A DNA stretch of 64,000 bases from Gnetum montanum (GCA_015680685.1 MNCI01037953.1:340722-404721), one strand, 5' to 3'. Shown: positions 33,971 to 46,640, counted from the first letter of the stretch. A program made the numbers and translations. Notes: a model not told the origin generated them from the sequence alone.

Positions 33971-35714
33971 TTCTTAACTTAATCTTTCATGTTTTTAAAT
34001 TCATAAGTGGTTAAATATCTTCTTATTTGACAAACATAATATGTTATTTTTCTCTCCTTCACTTGTGAATTTGAAAAAATGTCAATAATTTCCTTATAAC
34101 GCTTGATTAATTATGATCTTCTTTTCCATCCTTTACTTCATAATGGTTGATCATAGTTCTTATCCCCTATAACACCATCATAGAGTTCAAAGAATTTAAG
34201 ATAGATTACTAAGTTAACTTTCTTATCTTACTAAATCTCCTTAAAACTTGTGCTACCAAAATGCATAAAATGGGATCTAAGTGATGTTTCTATATGAGAT
34301 CCCTATGCAAGAGCATGAAGCTTTCATCCTGCAACCTTGGTAAGAATCTTCATTTACATCGTCATATTATATCACATTTCAATTATGGTAGGTATCTTCT
34401 TTGTATATTCTACGTTTTTCCTTTTCTAATTCTCCATTCTTAACATATTTAATCATTGTATTTTACTATTTCTATTTTTGGACCAAGACTTTAACTATAT
34501 CAAAAACTTAACATTTCTTATCATATTTCTAATCTACAGCATTTATTTGTAAGATTTCTTCTTTACCTTATGGTATCACTATCTTTTGTAACCATTATTA
34601 TGTTTTGAATATCTTTGTTTTAGTTATTGTTCATAACTTACACTATGTTATAAAAACCTTTATTCTAAGTTGTCAGAACCAGAGTTTCATACTTCACAAA
34701 GTTCTTAATTAACTAAACTTTACATTAATACTTGTACTTCATTAAGTGACATCTAACTTAACTTTACAAACTTCTTCTATACTTTGCTAAGTCATTACTA
34801 ACTTAACTTCACGATGCTTATGGATTGGTTCTTGTATGCATTTCTTCTCTTATTGCATCATAATCTTCCATAATTTCTTCTTTTCTTATTTAAGAAACTA
34901 AACCAAACTATGTAAGTTAGAACTTGAATCTTCTCTTCTTATTTAAGAAATTAGATCTTATGTTGTAGTGATTGATCTTATCTCCTACAACACTTACACA
35001 TCAATTCTACAAGTGAAACTGATTATTTCTTATACTTCTTTATATTAAGAAAAAAAGCATTATCACCCAAAGGCTTAATGCTCCTCTCACCAAGAAAGCT
35101 TTCAAGAAAGGTACTAGATGAGTGAAATTCTAATCTCTTATGAATATTTATGCCTAGGCTAAAATTAAGATTTTACAACTTAAGAAATAAGCACTTTACA
35201 AACACTCTAAGTCATGGTCCCTTTCTCATTTTTCTTTCTATACCATCTAGATATGTTAGAATTCTTCTTTCTTATGAATGATATTAGTGCCTTTTTCTTT
35301 TCAATGGTAACATCTGTCCCATATCTTTGTATATGTATATGATGGGACTTTCATCTTGGTGTATCCTACATATCCTTAAGAATGAAATTCTTCACTTCTG
35401 ATAATGGGACCTAATTAAAGGCTTCTTGTCTAAGAAATCCTGCCAAAAATTTACATAAAATGAGATACTAATTGGCACTCATTCCTATGTACTTATGACT
35501 TAGAGTTCAAGATCAGCTAAGAAAACATTGAAAACTATTTTTTATCAAATCTCATTCTCATCTCAATAATTAGTCACAATTTTTACTACTTTTGTTTTAT
35601 TCTTTTCTTCATAATTTGAAAGCTTCTTATGATCTTAGTTTTCTCATAAGAATTTTTTACAATGCATAATATCTAATATTATGACATCTTTATTCTTTAT
35701 TACACTCATTATGT
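33971..35714. other. Interior of the GAATA-flanked element, no gene seen
   Basis: AT-rich with dense stops in all frames. Its small size and lack of domains put it among the non-autonomous LTR elements. Confidence 0.6.
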
Positions 35715-35726
35715 GCTATAATACCA
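35715..35726 (-). promoter_or_regulatory. Primer-binding site of the GAATA-flanked element, initiator tRNA-Met
   Basis: The minus strand reads tggtattatagc, which differs from the standard tggtatcagagc at two positions, directly next to the 5' LTR. Confidence 0.8.
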
Positions 35727-36833
35727 TGTTGTTATTTCATTTTATGCTTTGAGACAACTCTACTATACTAGATCTATTGAGTAAGAATCAAGATTGTAGA
35801 ATCATAACTCTCTCCTTTGAGATAATTGTTTTTCATAACTTTTTGTAGTTATAAGTATCATAAGTCTTACTAACTTTGTTACTTGTGAATCCTCTTATGA
35901 TGAACAAAGTTATGTTGACTTGATTCCATAACTTAGTACTAGTCATAAGCTATCTTAAATAGTCTATAGCAAGTACTATATCAGGTTCTTGTAAATCATA
36001 CTTATCACCTTTGGACTTGCTATTATTCTATATTTAATTGTACTAATATTATAAGAATTTCTTATAATCTATTGGTGTCTCGCTTCCTATTGCAATGCAT
36101 CTTTTTTTGGATTGCACCTTATTTGCATAATGGGCTAGTACTATACTTACAGTGCTTGTTGTTCAACTAATTATAAGCTAATATTTTTAGTCTTACATTA
36201 GGTAGGACTCTCTAGACTTCTATAGTGGTCTACTACTAAGCTAGAGCATCTTTTTTTCGTGATACTTGATGGACTACTACCTCAATGTAATTTTTCCTTC
36301 TCCCTTAAGTAGTCTTTGTAACTACTTGTTTTCATGCTACCTTAATTTGAGTCACTCTTCTAATTTCTTAAGTTAGTAATGCATCAATCTTTTTCTTAGT
36401 AGGAGGCACATTTGGAAATTTAACTTCAATTATTTTACTTCATATGTTTGCTTAGGTACCTTTTGCTTAGATATAGGGATTTGTTCAATATTTTTCCCCT
36501 CTACACTTATGACTTGCAACTTTCTTTTATTTGTACTTTATGAATCACCAACCGTGTAACCTTCTAGCTTAAGAATAATTTCAAAACTATTGTTCCAATA
36601 TCACTTTTCTTCTCATTTACTTATCATTCTATGTGTTCATTAATGTTCTCATTCATACAATGATATACTTACTCATTTATTTTTTCACATGCTACAAAGA
36701 AAGAAATTAGGCTCTTTTATACTTCATAGGGAATTGTAATTCTTGATGAACTATCATAACTTTTTGTAACTACTAATAAATTAAGTTAAGAAAGTAATGA
36801 TTGTATCTTGAATTAAGATCATATATTCTAATA
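35727..36833 (-). repeat. 5' LTR (right copy) of the GAATA-flanked copia element
   Basis: Partner of 32,836-33,951. The terminal CA has decayed to TA on the plus-strand right end. Confidence 0.88.
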
Positions 36834-36838
36834 GAATA

Positions 36839-38063
36839 ACACTTTCATACTAAGAGTAGTTAATCTTTCTTTCATTTACTATTTGGTTCTAGCCTACACA
36901 ATGTCTTAGGATTTAGATATAACTAATAAAAAACATAGTTTGTTTAAATAATTATAAATAGATGTATAGTTTGATGTGTACATTATCTAGATGTATGATG
37001 GTATATTCATGGTTTAGCCCTACAAGTTTGGAATATGCATATGCGTTATAGCTAGATTTTAACATTATATTTATTGTAACATGATGTTTTATGACCCTCA
37101 CCACTAGTATTTACTTATGAGATTGTGATGTACATTAGCTATGTTGTGTACATATCGAATATGGTCTTGTAGCACTAGTTGCTAAAGGTCATTAGCAAGA
37201 AATATTTATGTAAAGTAATAAGATATTATGTGAACCACATTATACTACTAGTTTATGTGTTCTATGTGATGTGATATGATATATGTGTGTGTGGTGTTGC
37301 TATTAGAATACATATATTTTTAATACCTAAGATAGCCTACTATCAAGTATTAATGTCACTTATCTTTACAATAATGCATGTAGTGCTAGTTACTTGTGGT
37401 TGGCCATGAGGTACCTTGGAGGTAGTATTGGATTCATCCCCACTATGATGCATTAGGAAGGCTCTTGTCTAAGGCCTCATCCTAGGCATCAAAAGCATAA
37501 GAGTAGTTCTCCCTATGGCTAATACATGACACAGGTGTATTTTTTTGTATGGCCAACCCTCTAGAAGGCTATTGTTTACAATTCATAGGATGTAGAACCT
37601 AGTACTAGTGGATTAAATAGTCATTTCATATTAAGTACTCATAAGTATGATTACACATGGTACATTAAGCATGAATATGCTAGCTATTAGATGAGATTTG
37701 TGTATGTTTAATATTATATATGTCTGCTATTAACTATGAAGGATGTGACAAATATATCCATGTGGGTCTATGGTTTGGATTATATGAATGTCAATGTAAT
37801 ATGTTATATAGTGGTATACATCATGCTTGAATCCATAGGAATTGAGGCTTAGGAGCGAATTGCTACTAGCTCATGTATCAATATGATTGAATATATATGG
37901 TTCTTTGGCATTGGTTTCTATTTGATTTTATATGACTATATATGCTTAATGTAATGAGATCACATATTATGATGTGGACTATGTGTGTAATATGATGTGT
38001 TATGAGCTATATGAATATGATGCTTAGAGTGCATGCAAGTCTAACCTTTAATGTAGAATGCTA
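36839..38063. repeat. Repeat copy B, right part
   Basis: 36,945-38,063 aligns with 28,770-29,885 over its full length. 36,839-36,945 continues the flank begun before 32,830. Shared landmarks include 'gatgtacattag' and 'gctcatgtat'. Confidence 0.75.
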
Positions 38064-38067
38064 TTTA

Positions 38068-38760
38068 CATTAGCAACTTTATGTCTCACTTTTTAGATAC
38101 TAACCAAAATCACAGAGTTGGAAATAAGGATTCAAAAAAAAAAGATACTAATGATAGTCATACATATCCAACTGAAAAATTTATTTTTGACATATATTGA
38201 AGATATACATAGTTTGGGTGATATGATATTACCAATCCCAAAAGACATTTAAACATCTAAAAAATATTGATCAAATGACTTAAAATACATATTCTTATTT
38301 GGAACTCAACCAAAAGAATAAGCTAGCTAGAGAACATTAATTACTAAAATTTTTCATTTCTAATATGTCTATTTATAATCAAAATTTTATATGTGAGAGT
38401 AGAAAATTTAGGAAAAAAAAGACAAGATCAAAAATTTTAAAATGCTAAAAAGAATCTAATATCCAAAACATTCTAGTCAGCTAACCATCTTATTAATCTA
38501 CTTGCATGAGAGCACACATGAAACTGAAATTGGAAAATCTTAAAAAAAGACTACAAAATACCCACCAATCAAATCTAAAGGACATGAAAGCTTAAAATAA
38601 CCATAAAAAGATTGCAATGATTACAAAAAGCCTCAAACATGGATAGGACTATATTCCAATATAAGTAACTCCTAAATTCACATAAACATTACTACAAAAA
38701 GCTTAAACTTAAGTCCTAAATAATCCAAAATAAACCCATGAATTTGAATATCATAGAGAA
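38068..38760 (-). repeat. Inverted copy of the repeat flank, interrupted
   Basis: 38,068-38,490 aligns directly with 27,480-27,900, and in inverted orientation with 32,300-32,760. 38,655-38,760 continues the match to 27,890-27,990 after a 165-base interruption. It stands directly beside copy B, so copy B and this segment are in head-to-tail inverted arrangement. Confidence 0.6.
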
Positions 38761-38819
38761 AATGATCCTAACATTGCATAGAAAATCTATTAAAAAAATA
38801 AAAGGACTAATAGTTCATA

Positions 38820-38935
38820 TTGAGATGTTAGCCTAGTTGTAAGGGTCTTAGCCTAATAAACCTAGGTTACAAGTTCAATTCTACTAGGAAACACTAAGTT
38901 ATAAATTTTTTTATAAAAATATATAAAAAATTTTG
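38820..38935 (+). mobile_element. Candidate tRNA-derived SINE head
   Basis: A polymerase III A box-like tagcctagttgt (38,829-38,840) and a B box-like agttcaattct (38,872-38,882) are spaced as in tRNA genes. An AT-rich tail follows. The sequence cannot fold into an intact tRNA, so a SINE or tRNA pseudogene is likelier than a gene. No target duplication was found. Confidence 0.5.
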
Positions 38936-40831
38936 AAACTAATCCATGATACAATTCTACTATTACATGAAGTAGATGAGATAAAGCTTATTTCATACCT
39001 AGTATTCAATATGTAAGCTAAGAATTTAATCCTACCTCATGGAATTTTTTATCATAATATTTTTTACTAGAGTCATAAGTTTGGATTTATTCCTAGAAGC
39101 ATAGTCTCTATTAAAGAAGAAAATAAGAAAGATGAATCAAGGTTATTTAGTTTGAAGTTTAGAAGGAAAAACCTAGAAATTTTTTAACGTAGTTAAAGTA
39201 TGATAGCTCTTTGGTTTTATAACACTTCATTTCTTGTAGTAGCCTAATTACTCAAGTTTGTGGAACCTGGTTTTACAATGAAGTCATAATAAGGATAAGA
39301 ATACATCTAGAGCTAGTCTTACCTAAAAGATAAGGTTGAATAAGCTTGAAGATTTTAATTAATCATGATTATTAAATATAGAATCTTTTAAAAATTGAAC
39401 ACATGATAAATTATATTTTAATTTAGCTCAACATAGGTAGGGGCCAGTGAAGTTTAAAGGGTGAGAGCTATTTAGAACCAATAAATAGAAGCAAAATTTA
39501 GCTCTATAAATTTGGTTTTACAAAGAAGCTTACTTGACACATAAGCTTTCTTATCCCTTATAAAAGTCATACTTGAAATTAGGCTATAGTAAAAATGACG
39601 AATAAGAATTAATTTTAAATGAATAATTAGGTTTAATTACTTTTAAATCCTTAGCCATTTATATAATGATAAAATCTCAAAGCAACAAATACATGCTAAA
39701 TAAAATTGTAATCCATCTAAGTAGAGTGGGGTTTAGTATTACTTAAGAAGGGAAGGCTTTTGATGAAGCCATCTAGAACTAGTTCATAGAACCAAGAATT
39801 AGTTCTACAAGTTTGATTCTACTTGCAAGCTTAGATGTCATGTAAGCTATGGCCTACTAGAACATCATAAATCTTGTATGAAAAAAATTTGGTTCTAAAA
39901 ACGTTTATAAAATTAGTTCTACATGGAAGTTTTGGTTATGCCCTAACATGCTAACCAATGAGCTTGTAGAAATGAAAATAGATTCTTTAAATGACTATAA
40001 AAATAGTTCTAATAGTTTAATAAATCTAGAATTGTCAAAAATTTTAAAAGAAAGTTAAAAGTTTATTCTATTAAGTTCGTCTTTCATAAACTAATGGATC
40101 ATCCTTCAAAAAAGTCCATAGGTCCCATAATATTTCAAAAATAAAAGAAGAGAAAAAAGAAGATTTAAGCATGTAGAACCAAATTTTGGTTCTAAACAAG
40201 CATCTCCATTTAGTTCCAAAAAAATCTTGAGACCTAAGTGCACCATGTCACCAATCATGAATCAAAGAATGAAGAAGCTCTTACAACAAAAAAATGGTTC
40301 TAAAAAAAGTTTTATTTTGATTTTTTAGGAAAGCTCAAAGTGCAATAGGTCTCTTACACATTAGAAAGGTAAGTAGAACTAAAACATGGTTCTAAAGTGA
40401 GGTTAAAATTTGATTCTAAATGTCTGTTTAAAATCATAATAATGCCCTTTAACATTCATTCATGGAACAAGGTAGCTCTAAAATCAAAAAGCTACATAGA
40501 AAAATAACTTCCTGCCTCATCATAAGATGTTTTAGGAAAAAGCTTAGAAATCCAAAAATTCATTCCATACAAAAGCTAAAAACTAGTTCCACTAAAGAGC
40601 CACATTAGAATATGACATATAAGTCCTTGTAGAAGAAAAAATCAACTCTATAGATAGGAGCTTAGGGAATGAATTTAGATCTATAAGACTCTAGTTTTCA
40701 TCTAGAAAAGTTAGTAAGTCGATAGCACCAGCCACATCATCTAGGATTTTCAAAGCCAACAAGAAGCCTAAAATAGTTTGGAGAACTTGATCTCATAAGA
40801 CATCAAACCCTTTCAAAGATATTAAAATAAG

Positions 40832-41575
40832 AACTCTAATGAGCAGCGAGGTACCCCTACACTCAACCATATGAATATAAGCATTTCACACACAATCCGG
40901 TTGAATTCCAAGGACTAAGTGCTTATGCACCCTTGTGGAACAAGGAAAAGTTGATTGATNNNNNNNNNNNNNNNNNNNNNNNNNNNNNNNNNNNNNNNNN
41001 NNNNNNNNNNNNNNNNNNNNNNNNNNNNNNNNNNNNNNNNNNNNNNNNNNNNNNNNNNNNNNNNNNNNNNNNNNNNNNNNNNNNNNNNNNNNNNNNNNNN
41101 NNNNNNNNNNNNNNNNNNNNNNNNNNNNNNNNNNNNNNNNNNNNNNNNNNNNNNNNNNNNNNNNNNNNNNNNNNNNNNNNNNNNNNNNNNNNNNNNNNNN
41201 NNNNNNNNGCTCGTCTTTATTTCCATACACAAGGTGTGCTTAGGTACATAATGCTCGAATAAAGATCCGTCCACACTTCAACCTCCTACTGCGGGCACTT
41301 GGAAAATACTCTAACTTTCAAACATACTACAAGAGTTTCACTACTTGACTACTAAAAGACTTCCTCCCTAATTGTGCACCTAGGCACTATATTTATAGGC
41401 TTGGAATCAACTACTCTAATAATTAGAGTAAACCACTATAGTAACTGCTCTAATAATTAAAATAAACTGCTAGAGTAATTGCTCTAATAATTATAATAAA
41501 CCACTAGAGTAACTATTGTAATAATTAGAATAATTGCTAGAGTAACCACTAGAGTAACATGCTCTCATCAAACTC
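40832..41575 (-). mobile_element. Solo LTR of the Athila-like family, target duplication AACTC
   Basis: The LTR runs 40,837-41,570 in reverse orientation and is the same family as 56,787-57,738. Its termini are TGATGAGAGC and GCTCATTA, against GCTCATCA in the other copy. AACTC stands at 40,832-40,836 and again at 41,571-41,575. No internal sequence is present on the readable sides. A 249-base run of N (40,960-41,208) lies inside it. Comparison with the 952-base full LTR suggests that the real gap is larger than 249 bases. Confidence 0.88.
40960..41208. other. Assembly gap (N)
   Basis: 249 unknown bases within the solo LTR. Open frames crossing it are artefacts. Confidence 0.99.
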
Positions 41576-42599
41576 CATATAGGAATTAGTTGCTACCAAA
41601 TGAAAATTCAGTAAGAAGTAATAAGCTTATAGAACCAAAAAATGGTTCTAATAGGGAGCTCAAAAATAGTTCTACTAAAATGACACATCGGTACATAACA
41701 ACATGTTTTAATCTAGCTCTAGTCATAAAGGTGAAATAAATGGAGCTCATTCAAAAAAATACTAGAGATGAAAAATGATTTTAAAGCTTGATGCTATGTC
41801 ATCCATCACCAGTCAAAAATTTAAAAATGCTCATAAAAAATGGTTTTAAGATCAACCTTAAAAATAAACTCTAGTAATGCTAGTCCCAAGCCTAGATGTA
41901 AAAGCAAGAGGGTTAACATCAAGTTACTAGTTAGCTATAAAAACCTTGTCAAATCACATGGATAATTTATTTTTCAAAAATCATAGATGTTAGGGAATTC
42001 CTAAAATTCAATGTGCACTAGTCATAGATGATTAAAATAAATTATAAATAAATAGTTATCTAGCTCTTCAGTGAGGCAAATGGCAAAAAAGAACTAACAA
42101 CCCCATTCTATTAGAATAAGGCTAGGATAATGATGATGATGATGAGTCAAGCATAAAAATGATTCTATGAGGATTCCAACAACTAATGAACTATCTATGC
42201 TTGCTATGTCATCGAAGGCTTTGTAGAACCTAAAAATAGTTCAAAAAGAAAAGGTTAAATTTGGTTCTACATGAAGATTTGGATCTATAAGGCATAAAAA
42301 ATTGACTATAGAGCCACATTAAAATTATTCATTACAAGTACTACTTAAAAAGCTCATATTTCCACATGAGCATATGACCATACAATAGCACATAAAATCA
42401 AAACTTTGCTCTAAAGAAGAAGATGAGCTTATTCAAAGAGTCATTAGAACAAAAAAATGATTCTAAATCTCAATTCAAAATAGTAGTGCTACATCAACAA
42501 GGTCTTTTAAAACTTAAAAATTAATCTAAAGAAAAGCTTTGATTTGGTCCTACAAAGAATCGAGTGGACTTGTGAGAGCTTAGTAATGGTATTTCTAGA

Positions 42600-43350
42600 T
42601 ACAATTAAGGTTTATTATAAGGAAAAATATTTTAACATTAACATAGCCCTAAGGAAAACCCAATTTTTAATTCAAGCATCAGATTACTAGAACTATATTG
42701 ATTGTTACATCAACTCTTAAATGTTCACATATTTGAAAATCATTCAATGGATTACAATCTCAGAGAGTAGAAAGGATAGCTCTAAAAAAATTAAAAAATT
42801 ATAAGGCTCCTAAATATGTGGAATCCGTCAATTACAACCATCTAGCTTTACATGAAATTGGAGCTCTTTCCAAATATGTCAAGATTAATGAACATAAACA
42901 ATAAGCTTGCAACTTGTAGGAATAAGTTACAAAGCTAAAAATAAAGTTATAGGACTAGAATCGCATCATAAACTAAAATTAAATTCTTAACCAAGTTTCA
43001 AGCTTCTTCACAAATCATAAGCTTTCAAAATGTCTTACAAAGAAAGGAAAGAAACATCCTAGAAGTTTCAAGACATTGATACCTTCAATTTTTCTAATTA
43101 TCTGCATCCTTTTAGCTTTAACAATGAATAGACATTAGGCACTTTAGAGCTAGAGTAAGTTGAAGAAGAACTTCCTAAATTTGATAAGAAACATGATATC
43201 ATCAAGAAATAATGGCTTGTATACCTTAAATCAATAAAGAATAGTATCAATATATGAAAAAATAAGTCTCCATAACCTCAACTTTTAATCAAGGGTAAAC
43301 ATGATCAAAGATGTAGCTATCAAACTAATAGTTGATGCCATATATAAGAA
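42600..43350. other. AT-rich non-coding stretch
   Basis: No gene, repeat unit or RNA signal recognised. Confidence 0.4.
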
Positions 43351-45880
43351 GGATAAGCTCTATTTTAGAGGTAACACTTAGTGGTAAATTTATATAAGGG
43401 TCAAGAAATTTTTTGAGTTATATGGGATTATAGTGGTAGATTTTGACTACATAGAAAGACTTAGAAAAATTTTATGCTCATGGTGAGATAACTCCTCAAG
43501 GCATGGAGGTGTAATAACACTGCTCCAAAAGCAAAGGAGCTTAGGCTTTCATACAAAATTTTCACTTTATCATTTAATCCTTGCACAATTCATGAAATTA
43601 ATTCTATTAGGTATTATCATATTTAGACTTGGAAGGCTTTAGAAAATGATAAAAAAAATCTTTTCGATATAATATATGAATAATATATTATAGTAAAGGT
43701 TTTTAGAGATTCATGAATAAGGAACAAAGTTGAGTTTAAGCTCATGTTTAATGGATTTCAACTTAAGTACCTAAGCCAAAGTGTACAATGCTTATGTTTG
43801 TAGATTACAATTCATAATGTAGAACTTGATTGGAGTATCCTTATTATGACTTCTTTTCAATTATTTATCAAAGAACCTATTTCAATCCACAAGCTCTTGA
43901 ATTCTTTATGAACTATATTTATTCAAATTTGTTTAAATTCATTTTGGGAGTTTTTCCTTAAGTAATAGATTACCAAATAATCAAAGTAATAAGAAACAAA
44001 TGCAATGGATCCATTTTCCTTCACACAAGATACATAGAGTTGGCAATAGTAGGTTTTGAAGGATAGACATGAAATTTTCTAGGATTTGTAACTCCTTATT
44101 TAATAACCTTGGAAGTAGGAAGGCACATGTGGAAGAGTTCTTTAATATATGATTTCAATCAGAAGAAAGATTTTTCCATAAAATTTAATTTTTGGAAATT
44201 CAAAAATATTGAAGATTTAAAGGGGATGACTAAAAGGTATATGAAGCAATGTGATTTTGTAGTTTGCCCAAGGAGAATTTATTCAACTATGAAAACTAGA
44301 AAGATGATATATATATATATTTCTTATTAAAAAAATTTTGATAAAGAAGTAAGTCAACTTAAAGATAAAGTAGAGTAGAAATGGAGGAAAAGTCTGTTAA
44401 TGAAGCTCCTAACATTATTATGTAAAAACCCTACCATAGAATTGTGTTGATGGGTGGAGAACTGAAGTCACCTTCTAATTAGAAATTTCTCTAAAGATCA
44501 TATAGCCATAATGGTGGAAAATTATTTTTCTTGGAAAGTTGATCATGTGAGAGAAGCTTTTCCTAATAAGAGGCTTCCTTTAAATAGTGTTGAATTCTCC
44601 AAAGTCTAAGCTGTAAGAAAATATAGAAATGAGATGATCAAAGTTAAGAAAGAGTAGTAACAAAATTTTTTGGAATAATAATAATAAGAGTAGCAATAAG
44701 AGATTTTGAAATAGGAACAACTTTAACAAATAGAAAGGTCTACCTCTAGATTATCATTAGCTCTAACTACCATGGATTTCCCTTCAAGATAACTCTTGAA
44801 AAAAACTTCAAGACCCTTAAGGGTAAAGGAAAAAGAAGGAAGAATCATCTTAAGCCAAATGCACTGGACACAACCTGAAATAGAGTCTAGTGCTATTTTA
44901 TCCTCTAAGAAGGATGAGTCATTGATAGGAGGAAGAAATCTCATAATGTCACATTAATACATATCTAAAGTTATTAATGTTTTAATCAAAGATATGGATC
45001 AAGTGCTTGATGATCAAATTGTAGGATAAAATAGTTTTTGGTTCAAAATGAAGATGAAATCAAAAGATTGAAGAATGAGCTAAGGAATTATAAAGAGATA
45101 AATGAGTAATTAAAGGCAATAATCATAATAAAGGAATCTCTACTAGAAAATAAGGAACTAGCTTATTAGTAGCTAGAAGAGCAATTGATAATAATAAACT
45201 TAGAGTTAAAGAAGGCCAAAAAGGATAAAGCTCTTGATCAATCTTTTATGACATAACTTAATTTTCAAGAGCTCATTGCAAAATTAAATTTTTAAAAAGA
45301 GTGGATTAAGGAGATGATCACAAAAATAGAAGATATTAAGTAAAACAAGGCTTTTTACGAATAGGTTAAACAAAGAGCACACCAATTAGTGACAATAGGC
45401 ACTAGAATAAGAGAAAACTTGTCATAATTTAAAAAATATTTCTTATATAATACAATGATGGCAGTTGTGAAGATAATGACAAACATTTTATGAGTAGAAG
45501 GTGGAATTTGAAAAGGCCTATACAATAACTAGAGTAGAGTTGCATTGAATGAGATGGTTAACTCATTATTCAAGCTAATTATAGAGGAAATGAGTGCAAA
45601 ATAAGTTAACCAAAAGCTTAACCAATTAGAATCTGAAAAATTAAATCAAGAAATCAAGGCAATCTACAATTATTAAAAAATGTTACAAAAACTATTCATT
45701 GAGGGGCAACAAATTCAAAGAATGAATATAGCTTTTGAGACTTTCCTACAATGATCTAAGATTTTATCTTTATATGAAAAAACTATTAGAATGATCATAC
45801 CATGATGTATAATTATTTTTATGACTACTATAACTACTTGAGCTAATCTATATAAACCTGAGATAGATTGTAAAAATAGG
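43350..45880 (+). pseudogene. Unrecognised degenerate frame with coiled-coil-like part
   Basis: Plus-strand reading shows protein-like runs interrupted by stops. One is open at 44,109-44,330 (WKSSLIYDFNQKK; FKNIEDLKGMTKRYMKQ). Another is near 44,510-44,640 (VENYFSWKVDHVREAFPNKR). A Lys/Glu/Leu heptad-like segment spans about 45,060-45,330 (RLKNELRNYKEINE; LLENKELA; LELKKAKKDKALDQS). I do not recognise the family. Its position upstream of a gypsy gag suggests an extra ORF of that element, but a separate captured gene is possible. Confidence 0.4.
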
Positions 45881-46640
45881 ACAAAGAATTTTATAGAATA
45901 CTTTTGTAATAGACATCTTTTGCAATGGTAATTTAAAAAATTTCTACTTTTTTCTTTTATCTTTTACATTTTTATCTTGGCCCTTTATTTTCATAGCTTA
46001 AATGATTACTTAGATAGGTTTTCTTATGCTATAGATTAGTAGTTAACAATTTTGGAATGAGTTATTTTCTTTGAATATAAAGGATTAGCATATTTTTATT
46101 ATGCTTGTTGAATAAGATAGCTTCTCTTAATGTCAATTTTGAATAGGCAAAGTATGAAATTTATGTTTCTTTTAGTTTGAACTTTTAAAATAATAAATTA
46201 TTCTCTTAGGATTCTAGCACTACATAATGTTATTCTTGCAATATATAATTCTTGGGAAAGCATGTTTATAGATAGCTTGAATTCATAAAATAGCATTTTT
46301 CGTAAAGTTGTTTGTTTACTACTATAAGAATTAGAGAATTTAGAACTCAATAATCAAAAGAGCTATAAACGTTTAGTAGCCAAATCATGAGGGTTAGTTA
46401 AGATGAAAAGATAATTATTTAATACTAGCAAGAAAACTTGCTAATGTTTGACATTATATTTTATAAATACATGGTTCAATTCATTAGCTTAATATTTTAG
46501 CTATAGCTATTTGGAGGTATCCATGCCCTAGTGGGACTAGAAACTAGTAGCCATATAATATGAGTGAAATCAAAATTTGGAAGGGAAAAAATTTTCACCA
46601 TCAAAAATCTAGCACTAGAAGGAGAGAATTTAGAGATCTA
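45880..46640. other. AT-rich spacer upstream of gag
   Basis: No coding signal recognised. Confidence 0.4.

Larger units (their letters stand above)
32836..36833 (-). mobile_element. Non-autonomous Ty1/copia-type LTR element with target duplication GAATA
   Basis: Two direct repeats of about 1.11 kb (32,836-33,951 and 35,727-36,833) begin TGTTG and end TTCTAACA (TTCTAATA in the right copy). Read on the minus strand they start TGTTAGAA and end CAACA, typical of copia LTRs. Five-base duplications GAATA flank the unit (32,831-32,835 and 36,834-36,838). On the minus strand a primer site and a polypurine tract sit at the correct inner LTR edges. The interior (33,952-35,714, 1.76 kb) shows no gag or pol that I can recognise. 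It inserted into repeat copy B, whose alignment to copy A resumes across it. Confidence 0.9.
39440..42600. repeat. Field of TAGAACC / GGTTCTA motifs
   Basis: More than fifteen copies of GGTTCTA, AGTTCTA or their complement TAGAACC/TAGAACT are scattered here. They often pair as short inverted repeats, for example at 40,168-40,190, 40,375-40,400 and 41,630-41,650, followed by 'aaatttggttctaca'. The field continues on both sides of the solo LTR at 40,837-41,570. No coding signal was found. It may be the untranslated or LTR part of an unknown element. Confidence 0.6.

Noticed and set aside
28770-38063. Firm call of copies A and B as LTRs of the minus-strand chromovirus
   Set aside because: Order and a purine tract fit, but the repeats extend beyond the expected LTR edges, no target duplication is seen and no primer site lies next to copy B.
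38829-38882. Possible tRNA gene
   Set aside because: A and B boxes are present, but stems do not pair into a cloverleaf, so a SINE head or pseudogene is the better reading.
40886-41274. Open frames of about 100-119 codons on both strands
   Set aside because: They exist only because the run of N has no stop codons.
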